A stretch of 64,000 bases of DNA, taken from Ulva prolifera. Lineage: Eukaryota > Chlorophyta > Ulvophyceae > Ulvales > Ulvaceae. Below, piece by piece: positions 33,571 to 45,626 of the stretch (within the stretch, counting starts at the first letter, position 1; each line of letters starts with the position of its first letter). The notes below the pieces were generated by a model that was given only the letters and a program-made list of their open reading frames with translations, was not told the DNA's origin and made no database searches. A program made the translations under genes and the position numbers. The stretch spans positions 11,612,985 to 11,676,984 of the forward strand of contig CM041196.1 in the NCBI GenBank assembly GCA_023078555.1, read 5' to 3'.

Positions 33571-36378
33571 AGCGCCGCGTCACGTGTCGTCTGTGTTGCT
33601 GGTTGAGGCTGCCGGATCTTCGATGTTCAAGAGCGCCTTGAAGAAGGCGCTAAGGTGTCTGTCAGTCTAGGTTGGGTTGCCGCTCGTACGTGGTGGTGTT
33701 GCCGAGACTTCCGGAGCTGTGCGGCCTGTGGCATTGGGCACTGTGATTCGGGGCATGTGGTTGGGGCATGTTGGTGGTAGAGGGGGAAGCACTGGCTGAA
33801 AAGTGGCAGGTGGTGGTGGCGACCTCGGAGGTGGTGGTCATTGGCGGTCATGACCGCAGCTACATGCGTGGCAGTCACGCCTCCGCCCGCCTCCCATGCA
33901 GGCTGGTAGCCAAGCGGTACCTTGCGTCCACACAGAAGCAGGCTCTCATAGCTGGGGGTTGCCTGCATCAATGCCTAAGCGTGTATGGATGTTCAGACCC
34001 AACATGTGCATTCGCTCATGAGCGCAGGTCAATATGTTGTAATGTTGGTGACAATGTGGCGTGGTGCATGCATGTCCCCACACAATCCAACAGCCACTGA
34101 GGCTTTGTCCATGTAACGCGCAATCCAACAACACACGGCATGTGTTGGTCGCAGCCGTGCCATGCAATGAGACCACTGGGGCATGGCCATTGCTTAAGTT
34201 GCACTGGTCATCTAGATTAGTTTGCTTGCGCTGCAGTCAGAAATATATGGCGTGGTCCCGAAATTTTGGCCAGCGTTCAGCGGGCTGGAACGGCACCAAG
34301 TGTTCAGGAGCAGATCTGTCCTCTTAGTCTGTTCTGTCAATCCTGTCAAATATTCAAGGCTGTATCCCCCAGCCGCAGATTCTGAGCGAGGCGAGCAACC
34401 AGGCGCCGCTGTCGCAAGTAATATTCTGGTCATTGTCAAAGCGCATCGATGCCAAAGGCAATCCAGTGGTTAGTTTCGCCAAGCCATTTTTTGGCCAAAG
34501 TACCATGCTTGTTATTCTCATCGTGTGAGTTGCACCATGCCCGAGACACGTCAATGGTCTGCCAAATCCCTTGATAAACCCTACACAACGCAAGCATGTT
34601 GTAAAGCACACTCAACCACCGCAGCATGGACCTGGGTTTGTGACCTACATAGTTGCAGCGCACTAGCAAACGACCCTCGGAGGCGCTAGCCGCGCTAGAG
34701 TCGGTCTCTTCAAAAGGATCCTGCCAAGCGAAGGGTGTCTATTGTCAGGCGTGGGTGCTAAATCTGTGGTATGGTGACCAAAATGGCGAGGATGCTTGCA
34801 TCCGTTACCGACAGCCGATATCTCTAGGCGGGCTTGCCGCCTGTGCCCTTCAGCTGTACTGCACGTGACCCTCCCAGCCAGCTGTAAACGTGTTCTTCTC
34901 ACTACTAGGCGGCACAGAGATGGCTGTCACGCGTAATTGTTGATTCTACCAAATCCAAGCCCACAGGCCTCCCGCAGTCTTCCTGCGAGCTGGGTCGTGA
35001 AATGCCAACACAACCTCCTCGATCGAATTTGAAAGCCAATATAAAGACATAGCTGGAGCTCCTGATTCGCAGCTCTATGCTTGGCTTGCTCGATTTCTCA
35101 AGGCCGCATGTACAGAACTTGATGGCATACTACGCCATAGTATGCATGGGGTGCAAGGCATGCTCACACACGGGGCCAACATGCTCTACCTGCAGAACAT
35201 GCAAGATGCTAGGGCTGTTGGCAGCACGGTGAATCCATACTTCCCGCATGTGTGCAGATTGCGGTATCTTGCGCTGATCACGGAATAGTTTATCAATCGT
35301 TGCGATAGCAAACCGCATGCTCACAATCCACACTTACCTGTTTACAAAATTTTATGAATCTATCGATGTATTGGCGGTAAGATCTTGCGACAGCTCATAA
35401 AGATTTATCACCGTAATGTACAGAGCTTCAACTTGCTTGTGTGCAATGGCAACCTGCGACTACAAGCTGCGTTTGCAAGCCGGTCCGTTGTGTGCTCGTC
35501 CAAGCGTTATCCTTCACCAAACGTCAAGCTTGCACCATGCACTTACCAAATATGCTCATGATATCACATTGCGTCATCTGTTACCAATGCGTTGTGCGTC
35601 TGAGTGCATTCTGCTGGTTTCCCGAGGTACCCCTGCATCAACCCATGGATGTGCCCCTTCTAGTGCAATGTGGTGGCCACCTTGATAACATCCCCAAGTT
35701 ATATTGCACAAAACTGCCCCTAACTGCGAATGTGGCTCTGTGGTGTGTTCCGCCCCGGCCTACTGTAAGTTGAAACAACCCCTCATCCACCATAGGGCAT
35801 TATTGCCCTCAGCCCATCGTCCCCTAATCCGAAAGGGGCACTTTGCCCAGCTCTGAGGGGGTCAAGTTTCTTGTAGTGCACTGCCATTGGGGACTGCACG
35901 GAGCTGCTGGAAAAGGCTCTTGAATCTAGCCTCGTCCTTGGTGGTGGGCATTTCCGTCAAGCACGGGACGTGGCGTGGACGATCTTGGCCCTGAGTGTGG
36001 CTGATTGGGCGGGACTACACATGTTTCCTCTAATCATTGGTGTGCATGGCGGCTGCGGCTGCCTGCAGAGGTCTGTCAGGTTGTGGCGCATGTGGTCTGT
36101 CAAGTTGTGGCGCATGAGGTTTGCGCTTGTGGTGTAATCTAGCATAGTCGAACTGATTGTTCGATTTGTCAAGTGTGAAACATTGTACTGTGTTGGCTGA
36201 TTCACGCACACAGAGTAACTGAGTCGCGCTCCGCTCGACGACGCGGTGGCCCACGAATCAGACTTGTCTGTGCACTTGTGCATTGCGGGCTGCAGCTCAT
36301 CATTGAATTTGGTGAGAAGCTGTGAGAGTGGTAAGAACATCATGAGGATGGGGGTGATCTTAAACGATGAGTCGGATT
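33571..36378. other. 2.8 kb without a supportable gene
   Basis: A minus-strand stretch at about 34215-34670 (GIWQTIDVSRAWCNSHDENN, KKWLGETNHWIAFGIDAL) looks weakly coding but has no known motif. A tandem pair of GGTCTGTCA(G/A)GTTGTGGCGC lies near 36070-36110. Nothing else is recognised. Confidence 0.4.
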
Positions 36379-36804
36379 TCATAAGATTTGAAGCTTCACA
36401 AACAGGATGCATGCGGATTCAAGTCGTGTCTCCTTCCCTGGCATGTGCGCATAATCAAGAAAAATCAGCCGGTAACATTCCGTGATATGATGGACTAGCT
36501 CGTTGAAGTCGATTGCCTCTTGCGCGATGCAAAACTGCAATGGTTGTTCAATATTATGTCGAAACTGGCCACTTGTGAAGTAATAGTCTCTGATTGTGTT
36601 GAGCCAATGGCGTACAATGTAATTTGATTGCAATGCAGTCGACTGTGCTACAACATAGTGTTGCTCGGCTCGTGATATCGTTGACGTGAGATGTTGTATG
36701 ACTTGTCTGTCGGAGAGATGTTTAAAGTTTGCTCTGGCATGCAACACGTCACTCTGATACTTGTGCCATCGCAACAGTGATAGTTGGTCACCTCGGGAAC
36801 CCAA
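36379..36804 (-). CDS. Unclassified mobile-element ORF ('TSGQFRHNIE' family), copy 1
   Basis: A 141-residue open frame rich in helix-forming residues: DRQVIQHLTSTISRAEQHY, YIVRHWLNTIRDYYFTSGQF then RHNIEQ, and ELVHHITECYRLIFLDYAHM. A clear relative is encoded on the plus strand at the right edge (63790-64000), aligned over about 70 residues. Repetition in one window means a mobile element. The W-x6-YYFTSGQFRHNIE block could be gag-like or part of a transposase partner protein; I do not recognise a Pfam family. The frame may extend upstream through 36788-37220 with splicing. Confidence 0.55.
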   Translation of the reverse strand: MGSRGDQLSLLRWHKYQSDVLHARANFKHLSDRQVIQHLTSTISRAEQHYVVAQSTALQSNYIVRHWLNTIRDYYFTSGQFRHNIEQPLQFCIAQEAIDFNELVHHITECYRLIFLDYAHMPGKETRLESACILFVKLQIL

Positions 36805-37515
36805 AAACGACGGGACTTTGATGTTCCGAAACGTGTGTGGCAGTCCTAAACCATTTCGATGAGGGTTCGTCGTCGAATTGGGGTTCGGAGTTCGGTAGTG
36901 ATGAGCGTGTGGGCAGGATGGTCTGTACCCGGGCAGCCGTGGACGATGAGCAATCCCGGAATTGAATGGCTTCTGATTTGGCGAGCTCCGTCACGTTGAT
37001 CTCGGGCTCCGGTTCTTTGATTAGCTCCAGACAACACCCCCGGGACAAAAAACAAATGGAACACAACATGCACGACTTCAAATAGACTGATTTCTGATAA
37101 TTTGGAAAGATGGATAATCGCAACTCCAGGGCTGTTGATCGCGGGTGAGGCTTTGAGTGCCGCCGCCCGTTTGTCAATTGCCAGCATGTCTATACCTTCG
37201 CTTTGGACAGGACATGACAACCATGCCCACAGCAGCTGCGACAGTTCCGTGCACCAGGGGTGCGCGTAAGGGGGTCATGCACTCCCGCTAAAGGGTGGGA
37301 CTAGTCTGGGCGCGCCAAGTCGACAGAAAGTTTGGCAAATTGGGGAAGCATTCGAGTACTGTCTATGTTGTTTGGGCACTATGGGAGGTCGATCCCAGCG
37401 TTGGGGAGCGTCCCCAACGCGATGACCCATTTCATTCGGGTGGCTTGCCGTGCATCCATTGCACTATGTTCACGGATCAGCTGGCACTTTGGGGCTATTG
37501 CTAGAGCAGCAGCCT

Positions 37516-39626
37516 TCACCTTGTCAAATCGACCATCTCCCCGATAAAGCAGACGGGCACCTCATTCCAAACTCCTATCGCACCAAAGACGTGAGCCTTG
37601 ACGGAAGTAGCATGTTGATCACACCCACAGAATCGGACAGCCCCCAGCTTTTCACCATCTTCGTTGAAGGTCTGCCCCCAAAGGAAACAATATTTGCATC
37701 CTTTTTTTGCAGCGTGGCCACATGCGTTTGCCATCATGGCAGTGAAGGGGACGTCCCCGATACACCCTGATACCCCCAGGTAACACTCGAGTGTGTTTGC
37801 TACATTGTCCTCATGCAACACAACTAGAGTGGTGCCTCCATTCAGGCCTGTGCACACAAACTATTAATTGCATCGGGCTGGGGTAATTCTTAATGTAGGT
37901 TATTATAGGAGCGTGAATGGTTCTTCATTTTATGGAGGCTGCTGTGCGGCAACAGACGTACACAGGCTAAACACAATCCGGAGAGCACTTGCCATATCCA
38001 CGGGGCCGTGCTCTTGTAGTGACCTGATTGTCCTGGCCATGACCCCCGCCACGTTAGTAGTTCCCTTAGGGCCCTCCACAATAATAATTGGGCGCCATGC
38101 GGGATTTGTCTGAGTTCCGGGGGGAGGTCCTCGCACCGTATCCCGAGGACTGTGGCTGATCGCTGCCCAAAATTCAATAGGGACACACCATATCCCCCAA
38201 ACTGAAGCATCACAGTCGGGCGCACCCTAATAGGGCGATTAGGGCCTACCCTGTCACCAGCATCGTAATCATACAGTCAGAAGGCTTTGGAACAGAAGTA
38301 GCTTCCAGGATCAGTGAGTTTCATATCGATGTTACTCATGTAGTAGGCCCTGAACTTAGGGTTGGCAAACATGTCTCGAACAGCCTGCACCAGCCCGAAG
38401 TCCCAGAACTTGTACAGACAAAGCAGATATGTGGCAGGGGAACATTGGAGACAATGCACAACAGCGGACAACCCCACGGCCGTTCTCACAGGTCATCAAA
38501 TGCACAGGCAAGGGGTGTAAGGGAGACGCACCGCCGTCGGGGGGCTAGCCGCCCGCCCACATACTTGAAACGCCGCATGTAGCACTATGGGCAGCAGTCA
38601 TTGCGATGGGCTTCCCATTGCGCCTTATCGAGGTTGTCAAACACGTGGCCACACAAAGGGTTGGCACAGATATGATGACAGAACTGATCGGCTGCCTGGA
38701 CTCCGGCTACAACCTTCATGATATGCGAGCTACTGCACAGAAACAACCATCCGTCCTCAGTACAATCAAGAAACAAGTAGATATCCCCCATCGCATACTA
38801 TATGGGGGCCGCACCCGGGCAGGAAATGGCCAGGGGGTAGTATGGCTGCAGCGAACTTTATCATTGGGTCAAAAAACACGTTGTGGATGTTGTCATCGAC
38901 TTTGATCTTCAAAGCGCAGCAAGCGGCTTGACAGTAGTGTTAGTGCCCGGATGCAGCTTCTCATCGCCCCCGGAACAATAAATTTTCGCGGTTGGACGTT
39001 TTGGCAAGACGGGTCGTGCTACACCCGCTGGAGGCGGATCAGCGCCGCCCTGTTCCCCGGGGGCTTCCCCCGGGGGGTCCTCGAGCAGGTCTTCCAGCAA
39101 ATCGTCATGGAACCCATCTGGGAAGATCCCGTGTAGCAGACCATCGACAACATCGTCAAGCCCGCGCCGCAGCTTCAACTACATTGGTACATTGAAAGTC
39201 AATGCCACAACACAAGACTGATGTTGAATGAATGGCGGGTGCGCTACAACACACAGTCTGCATACCCACTAGGCATACCCACGTATTGACAGGTACAGTA
39301 CATTGAAAACACACCTCATCATCGTGATCTGAAAAAATCTACTCGGAAACCTTGTCAGGTGGCAGACATACGGACAAATTGGCCTTCAAAGTGGTGTTCA
39401 ACCCTGGATCCAGGTAACCACGCCTTGCAAGCTCAATCTCGTTCCATGTTGGCAGTGTACGCTCGTCTCCACTTCTGTTCCAATTCGGCAATTCCGAAAG
39501 ATCCTGCCTCAAGTACACTCCAGTAAACCTGCCCGTAGGGATGTACCGAAGCAGGTATGCAAACTCAATAGGAAGAACACCGCACGTTGGGAATAAGATC
39601 ACATCACACCTTGCATCGATGGACAT
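37516..39626 (-). pseudogene. Degraded tnp2-like (CACTA/CMC) transposase, family 2
   Basis: Blocks in minus-strand order match the same blocks of the 52.9-57.7 kb transposase. They are LHPGTNTTVKPLAA with KIKVDDNIHNVFFDPMIKF and PPGHFLPG (38960-38830); a Cys/His cluster CHHICANPLCGHVF...H...C (38700-38590); FWDFGLVQAVRDMFANPKF (38430-38370); VMLQFGGYGVSLLN and TVLGIRCEDLPPELRQ followed by IIIVEGPKGTTNVAG (38215-38040); and CIGDVPFTAMMANACGHAAK, GCKYCFLWGQTF (37770-37660). These fit tnp2 features (DG, nLPxxxR, GPkxPxnl, DxPa...C-x2-C). Frames change between blocks and the catalytic 'D-MH' block is not seen. A second PGLNTTLKA-like piece at 39340-39400 suggests an internal duplication. A dead DNA transposon. 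Confidence 0.6.
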
Positions 39627-40265
39627 TCACCCAGTGGTCATGACTCCTGCCAAACCCCTGGCACCAGCCGCGGTCTTCCTTCCTTTCCATCTGCAGTCTT
39701 CAGAATCACATGCAACACAATGCCACTTACCGGTATCCGGATCTTCGTCAGTATCCCCGGATGGTGGGGTGGTGGCAGCCAAGCTAGACCGTGCCTTGCC
39801 AGCAGTCCAACCGGGTACAACTCACCTACCGCACGCGAAGTAGGACGCAGCTTGATTGCATCTCTCAAAGGGGTAGGTTGGATCGGTGCCCGATTTGGCG
39901 GGAAGAAGCGCAAGGACCCGCAAGGACTCGCAAGCGCAAGGACCCGAGACGCCGGCATGCTGCCTAATTCACTCCCCAACGCATACACATCAGAGATTGG
40001 GGTCGGGGATGTAAGGACACCCAACATCATGTCGCTGGAGCAGGCCGGAAATTCGAGACCTCAGTTCGACAAGCGTAAGGCCCACAGTCGAACGAGCGCT
40101 AGCGTGCTGGTGGATCCACCTCGATGTTTTGCGTGAAGCAGGCCACACTCGCGCCCGGCCTCACGACAGCGATAGCTGCGCGTCTTGCAGGAGCTACTCA
40201 AGTACTCGAGTCACAGGGCAGACGCAGGACTTGCACACCCGGGGGTGCGCAAGTTGTGTGTGCAA

Positions 40266-40559
40266 TCAAAGCTGAGAACTGAAAAGCTCCCAAAACACGA
40301 TATTATGGCCCACGGCGCTCTGTAGTATTAGATGACCTTTATTGAAACTGATTGGCACCATTCCGGCGATTATTGGTCGAGATCTCGCACGCTGGTGCCT
40401 TGGTGAGGTGTCCAAGAGGGGGGCCCAGATCAGTGACAAATCACGCATGACACCTACCGCTTCACGGAGACCAAGGAACTGTGACATTTGCAGTCCATAT
40501 AATTGGTTGCGCCGTTCTGAGTCGGGTAAGATTGCGCCAGCCAGCTCGTCAGCAAGCAC
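40266..40559 (-). CDS. Short ORF of unknown origin
   Basis: 97 residues (DELAGAILPDSERRNQLYGL, GVMRDLSLIWAPLLDTSP) with protein-like composition but no family. It lies upstream on the same strand as the decayed tnp2-like element and may be part of it. No start context or splice signals decide. Confidence 0.25.
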   Translation of the reverse strand: MLADELAGAILPDSERRNQLYGLQMSQFLGLREAVGVMRDLSLIWAPLLDTSPRHQRARSRPIIAGMVPISFNKGHLILQSAVGHNIVFWELFSSQL

Positions 40560-41397
40560 TCTACAGCACCTGTCAGCGTGGCATGTCGTTCTGATTCTGT
40601 ACGGAATGGCGATTTTGTGACAGCAATTAGCGTGAAATGTTCGATTGATATGCTGTCGCGGCCTCCTACGTGGTCATGAGCATGCCTCGCATTAGTGTAC
40701 GTTGGATATGAGGCTTGTGCCCTTACTGTGTGCTGTCAAAACATGCTCCATGACACACCTCGCAGGCATCATACGTGCCCAGGTATCTCCCGATTACTTG
40801 CTGGTTAAAATGTGACTGCCTGAGATGAGTTGAGCAGCGTGATCGAGCCGAGTACAGGCTTGCGCAACTGCTTTGCCTTGCGATCGACACTTCGTGGATG
40901 TGTCCCTCACTCGTGGCCCATGCAGCGCAGCCTGGATGAGATGAAGTCATACACTCTCTGCATAATAGTCCAGAAGTTCTGCTCGCTTTCAGCGTGGAAG
41001 TGGCTGTGTGCCTTGGTATGCACCGTTGCCTATGCATCTTCAACATGGCAGAAAGCCGCGGGCACACAGTCAGTCGACGCAGTACTTCCTTGTAATGGAC
41101 TAGCATATGCGTACATCCAACAGTTTCGTGTTTCCGTGCCTTATAGTCCGCGTACGTATCGGCGCACTTTCTTTGGCGAACCCGCAAGCACTTGCTTGCA
41201 TAGAAAAACGTGGCGCACGCCTGGGTGCGCGCCGGGGGTGTGCATGCGCCGTTGGGTGAGCGGATCGGGTGTGCATTGCAGCAATGCCGCCAATGATTGC
41301 CATATCACAACATGAATCAATGGAATGGGTCATGATGCTTTGCTTTACAGTCCTAGTGTGATAGCTGCTACGGTCGCTCAGGCACAGGTGGCAGCCT
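40560..41397. other. No gene seen
   Basis: 840 bp with overlapping short ORFs only, ending at the truncated Copia LTR. Confidence 0.5.
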
Positions 41398-43456
41398 TGT
41401 TATAAGCAAGGACCTATGCACAGCATTCATCAGCTTGGCGGGACCCGGAACATGTTGTGCCTTGCCAGTCAATGCAGCTATTGTGCAGAGACCGGCCTCG
41501 TCACTCTCGAGCTTTGCCACGGCATTGCTCGAGGACCACAAACTAGGACTATTGACTTGTTCACCCCTTAGGATGGGCTTGCCCTTATCCGTCTCAATGA
41601 AAAGAACAGGACGATTCTTCGCGTCCGTGGACTGGTTAATCCTGCCCTCTTTGTGGCCTAGGGCCTGGTCGGAGAAACCTGGGATGATGACTACATCACC
41701 TCCCTCCGTGACAGCACGCGTTTGCAAGAAAATATTCTCATGCTTCAACTCCTCCGTAGACAAGATGTTGAAGGGGCATGCATGGACATACAGACAGCTC
41801 AGGATCTATAGGACTAATTCTTTCACACCACCACCCGTAGTCACATACGAACCTACTTTGAAACAAATTGTTCCTTCGCCCACGACAGGAATGTCCTCGT
41901 CACCAACAGGCTGGATGCACGGGATTCTGGTTTTCCGCATGCAGACGAATAGCTCAGGATTACGGATCACATGAGCTTGAGATCCACTGTCTATGAGAAA
42001 ATTGCACAGCTCGCCCTGGCGGGCAACATCAACCATGCTGAATCCGTCACCTGGAACTCCAGTGCAGCGACGGATGGGCCTCTGCCCCGTCCGCGTCCGC
42101 GTCCGCGTCCGCGTCCTCGTCCGCGGCCGGTGTTGTTGCAGCGAGGTTGAGCTGCCTGCTCAGAGAGGAACTTCCCGACCTCCGGATGGATATCCGGGCA
42201 GTCCTTCTGGAGATGGCCTGTCTTCTTGCACACGTAGCATGTGCGGGTCTCATTGGCAGCGACGGCATCAACTGCAGGGCGATGTGGCTGTTGTGGGTTC
42301 CTACCCCTAGGGCCATGATCACGCCCTGCCCCTTGGGGAGGTCCACATGCATCTAATGCCCGCGCGTGATTCGTGATGGCAGCTATCTGAGTCAGGAAAT
42401 CACGAACTCCTTGCTCGCTACGCAATGATACAAATTCCCTTCCAAGAGGCTCGAACAGCTTGTTGCTAACCTGGTACTGAGCAGGTTGAGCACCCAAAGC
42501 AGTCAGCTGATTGACTAAGGACATAATGTATGTGCAGTATTCTTCTACCTGCGTGGCTCTATGTCCTTTGAGTACAGCACGGGAGAACCTGTCCCATAGG
42601 GATCTGATCTCTGCCTCTTTGCTAGGCATATACTTGGCACGCAGTGCACTCCATACATCCTTAAGGGAGACAAACACACGGACGTATTCCAAGTCCTGTG
42701 GTGGCAGTGCAAAGCACACAACTGCCATTACCTTGTCATGAGTTGCAGTCTCAGGACCAGTAGGCAATTCTGTCAGAAGATGATGAAGGCCATGGCCTTT
42801 GAGCCACAACTCAACACGAAACTCAAACGTTGAGAATCGTTCACCTTTACTAAAATCCCACTGTGGGGACTTCCCTTTGTCAATCGCGGGCTCATGGAAG
42901 TTCATAGATCTCATTGCGTCAACTATGGCATTAGCATCAACTAAGTTCGCATTCAGATGTCTATTACCTGAGTCATCAGCTTCAGCCTGGGCCGTAGCAC
43001 GCAGAGCTTCCGCCTCAGCCTCGGCAGCTTCACGAGCATGTTCCGCGCGCGCGCTAGAGCATCACGAACATTGCTTGCTTCAACCCGAGCTTGCTCCGCC
43101 GTAGCGTTAGCAGCTTCAAGCTGAGAGGCAGCTTGTGCAGCTTGTGCACGTCTAGTACCAGCGGCTGGCCCGTCAGCACGGCTAGTAGTGGGAACGCCAC
43201 CAGGTGCATCGCCCAAAGCATGCAAGAGAGCAGCTTGCCTCTCAGCTTCGGCCGTAGCCTCAGCTTCAAGAGCAGCTTCCTCTTCTGGTGATGACATGGT
43301 CTACCTGCAGCGAGCGATCTCTTCTCTCGCGCAGCAGCTTCGTCGGCCGGCCCGTGGACCGTCACGACTAATCTAATGTAAACCGCAGCCACACAGCTCG
43401 CAATCAAACATGCGAATTACTACTGTTGACTATCATGCGGTTGATCTGGTCATATC
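41398..43456 (-). mobile_element. Second Copia copy, internally deleted and truncated
   Basis: The same family as 19373-26165. It starts with only 35 bp of LTR (41398-41432, TGTTATAAGCAAGGACC...) joined directly to the pre-integrase sequence, so integrase, RT and RNase H are gone. It then runs through gag into the leader and stops at 43456, where homology to the first copy ends just before foreign sequence. Gag is a pseudogene: an extra CG in a CGCGCG run near 43050, a missing base near 42052, and substitutions. The protease (FLIDSGSQAHVI) and zinc knuckle remain readable. At the frameshift position of the first copy this one has the intact TRAVTEGGD reading. Confidence 0.92.
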
Positions 43457-43476
43457 AATAAGGTCTGAAATAATTA

Positions 43477-43487
43477 TGAGTCCTCCC
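43477..43487. repeat. Target-site-like repeat of the LINE fragment, left
   Basis: TGAGTCCTCCC occurs here and at 44623-44633, immediately around the RT fragment, as expected for a target-site duplication. AGGTCTGAAA at 43461-43470 and 44642-44651 forms a second, outer pair. Confidence 0.6.
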
Positions 43488-43492
43488 CCGCC

Positions 43493-44618
43493 TGGGAGGA
43501 CACGTCGCCCGGCCACTGGCCCGGGAGACACAAAGCTCCCATGTCTGCAGATCAGCTGCAGGCGCAACACATCGACAGATGCTTGCGCATCAAGCGATCC
43601 ATTCACAAAGCTGGCCGCGGATTGCAGGATAGCAAGCCCGCAGATGCGCGGTCCCCGGAGGTCCAAGCCGGTCTGCGCGCATTGTTCCCACCAGTAGATC
43701 CGCCGGCTCCTCTGGAGCTGCACCCGGATGTCCCCGCTCTGTGCCTGACACGGGAGGCGCTGGTGGCGGCGGTGGCCGCCGTGAGCGCACACCATCGAGG
43801 GTCATCGGCCGGCCCGTCCGGCTGGACGTTCGAGATGATCTGCGCAGCATGCCAATCCTCGGACGCAGCCACCGACGCGCTGCTGGCAGTCGTCAACCAC
43901 ATGCTGTCCGGCATGCTGCCACGGGAGACGTTCCTGCTGGACGGGCTCCTCATCGGCCTGGAGAAGCCGGACGGTGGAACGCGGCCGATCGCGGTGGGGG
44001 AGACCTGGTACCGGTTCGCGGCAGTGTGCGCCCTGCGTGAGTACGGCCGCGGCATCGGGGAGAGCCTGGCGCCGCTGCAGGTCGGCGTTGGCACGCAGGG
44101 CGGGACCGAGACAGTCGTGCACGGCCTGTCTTCTGCTCTCGCCGAGGGCGCTTCGGTGTTCTTGGTCGACATGAAGAACGCCTTCAACTGCATCGACCGC
44201 GCGGCCATGTTCGCTGCCGTGAAGGAGCGTGCCCCGGCGCTGCTGCCCTTCACGCAATGGGCGTACGGCGCCGGGACCCCACTGCACATCGCGGGCGCTT
44301 TGGACGTCGAGCCGGTCCTCTGCCAACGTGGCGTCCGCCAAGGTGATCCCCTGGGCCCCCTCCTGTTTGCGTTGACCCTGCAGCCTGTCCTAGAGCGCGT
44401 CGACCCGTCAGGCACCGGCGCCCCTGTGGTGGCGTACCTGGACGACATCAGCATCGCGGGCGACCTTGCGGCTGGAGCTGCCGTGTTCCGGTGGCTGTGC
44501 GTGGAAGCTGACGGCGTGCGCAGCATCGGGCTGGAGGTGAACCCGGCCAAATGCGGCGTCCACAGCGCCGACGCCGAGGCGGCGGCCGCTGTGGCCGCAG
44601 AGCTCGGCATTCGGGATC
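43493..44618 (+). pseudogene. LINE-type reverse transcriptase fragment, copy 1
   Basis: 1,126 bp nearly identical to part of the 60.5-62.9 kb element (amino-acid differences such as Ile/Asn and Pro/Ala are few by eye). It is truncated at both ends. The RT core is intact: GPSGWTFEMIC, GLLIGLEKPDGGTRPIAVGE, motif A FLVDMKNAFNCIDR, motif B GVRQGDPLGPLLFAL and motif C VAYLDDISIAGD. Homology begins at GGGAGGACACG and ends at GGGATC, after which a short unrelated tail brings a stop. It has TGAGTCCTCCC on both sides and sits at the truncated end of the second Copia copy. It cannot be a full element: no 5' part, no C-terminal domain. Confidence 0.9.
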
Positions 44619-44633
44619 ATTTTGAGTCCTCCC

Positions 44634-45582
44634 AGATTATGAGGTCTGAAACATGGCGCTGCATATTCAGCCAGACCAAGTCATGGCTGCTGTATATTAA
44701 AACGTAATTAGAGATCCTCATCCATTGCAGCGACTCACGAGAGCCGGTTCGGATGTGAGTGCCTTGCAATGACGCAAGCATATCACCAAGACATCGAAGC
44801 AACGCAACAACATAACATGCCCGTGGACGGCCACATAGTTTGGCTGAATGTCCTTAAGTGCCTGTGAATGACACTGGCATGCGGTTTTGATCAATATGCG
44901 GCTGGAACGGCATGCGGCTGCATGCGCATCACTCTACACACCACCCACATTCGGTACAAGCGTGAAGCGAAAATGTACTAGACGTGAGGAGACACAGTAT
45001 ATGTGTTAATGAAAATCTCTGTGCCACGAATTTCCGGTTACAGGATCCTGACAGGGACGCGCAAGGCTGCATGCACAGTCTCAGTCACATAGCGAGCAGC
45101 CACAGACGGACCTGTTGTCAAGCGATGCACATACGGCTGCAGAGCAATTACCGATAGCTTCATGGGAGGCTAATATTTGCTGGTCTTCGTGTGAACCTTG
45201 AACATGAAAGCCTGGCCACCGTGCGCTGCTTCGATGACCGAGAAGAAGAACAGACATAGACGACTGAAAAACATAGCTAATCGCAGCCGGAACACATTGT
45301 ACTGCACTGTTGTTTGACTACTTGTGTGGCGAAGCACAACGCGTTGTAAAGCAGTGTGCGCAAACTGGCTGTTCGCAGTTCAACTGCGCACCAGCGTCGC
45401 ACACCCGGGGTGTGCGAGCGTCACGTAGCCTCTGTGCTGTGTGTTGCTCAACAGGGCACCTCTCACCAGCCACGTGGCAGCCGCTATGTGCCATGTGACC
45501 AGTGTTGAAATATTCAGCTAGAAATCGCTTATAAGCCATGAAATTAATAATTGTAGTCTGACTTGGGCCACAATTCGAAGTT

Positions 45583-45626
<44 letters not shown>

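Noticed and set aside
43603..44610. 335-residue minus-strand ORF
   Set aside because: Antisense shadow of the RT fragment; the same shadow exists at 61.2-62.5 kb.
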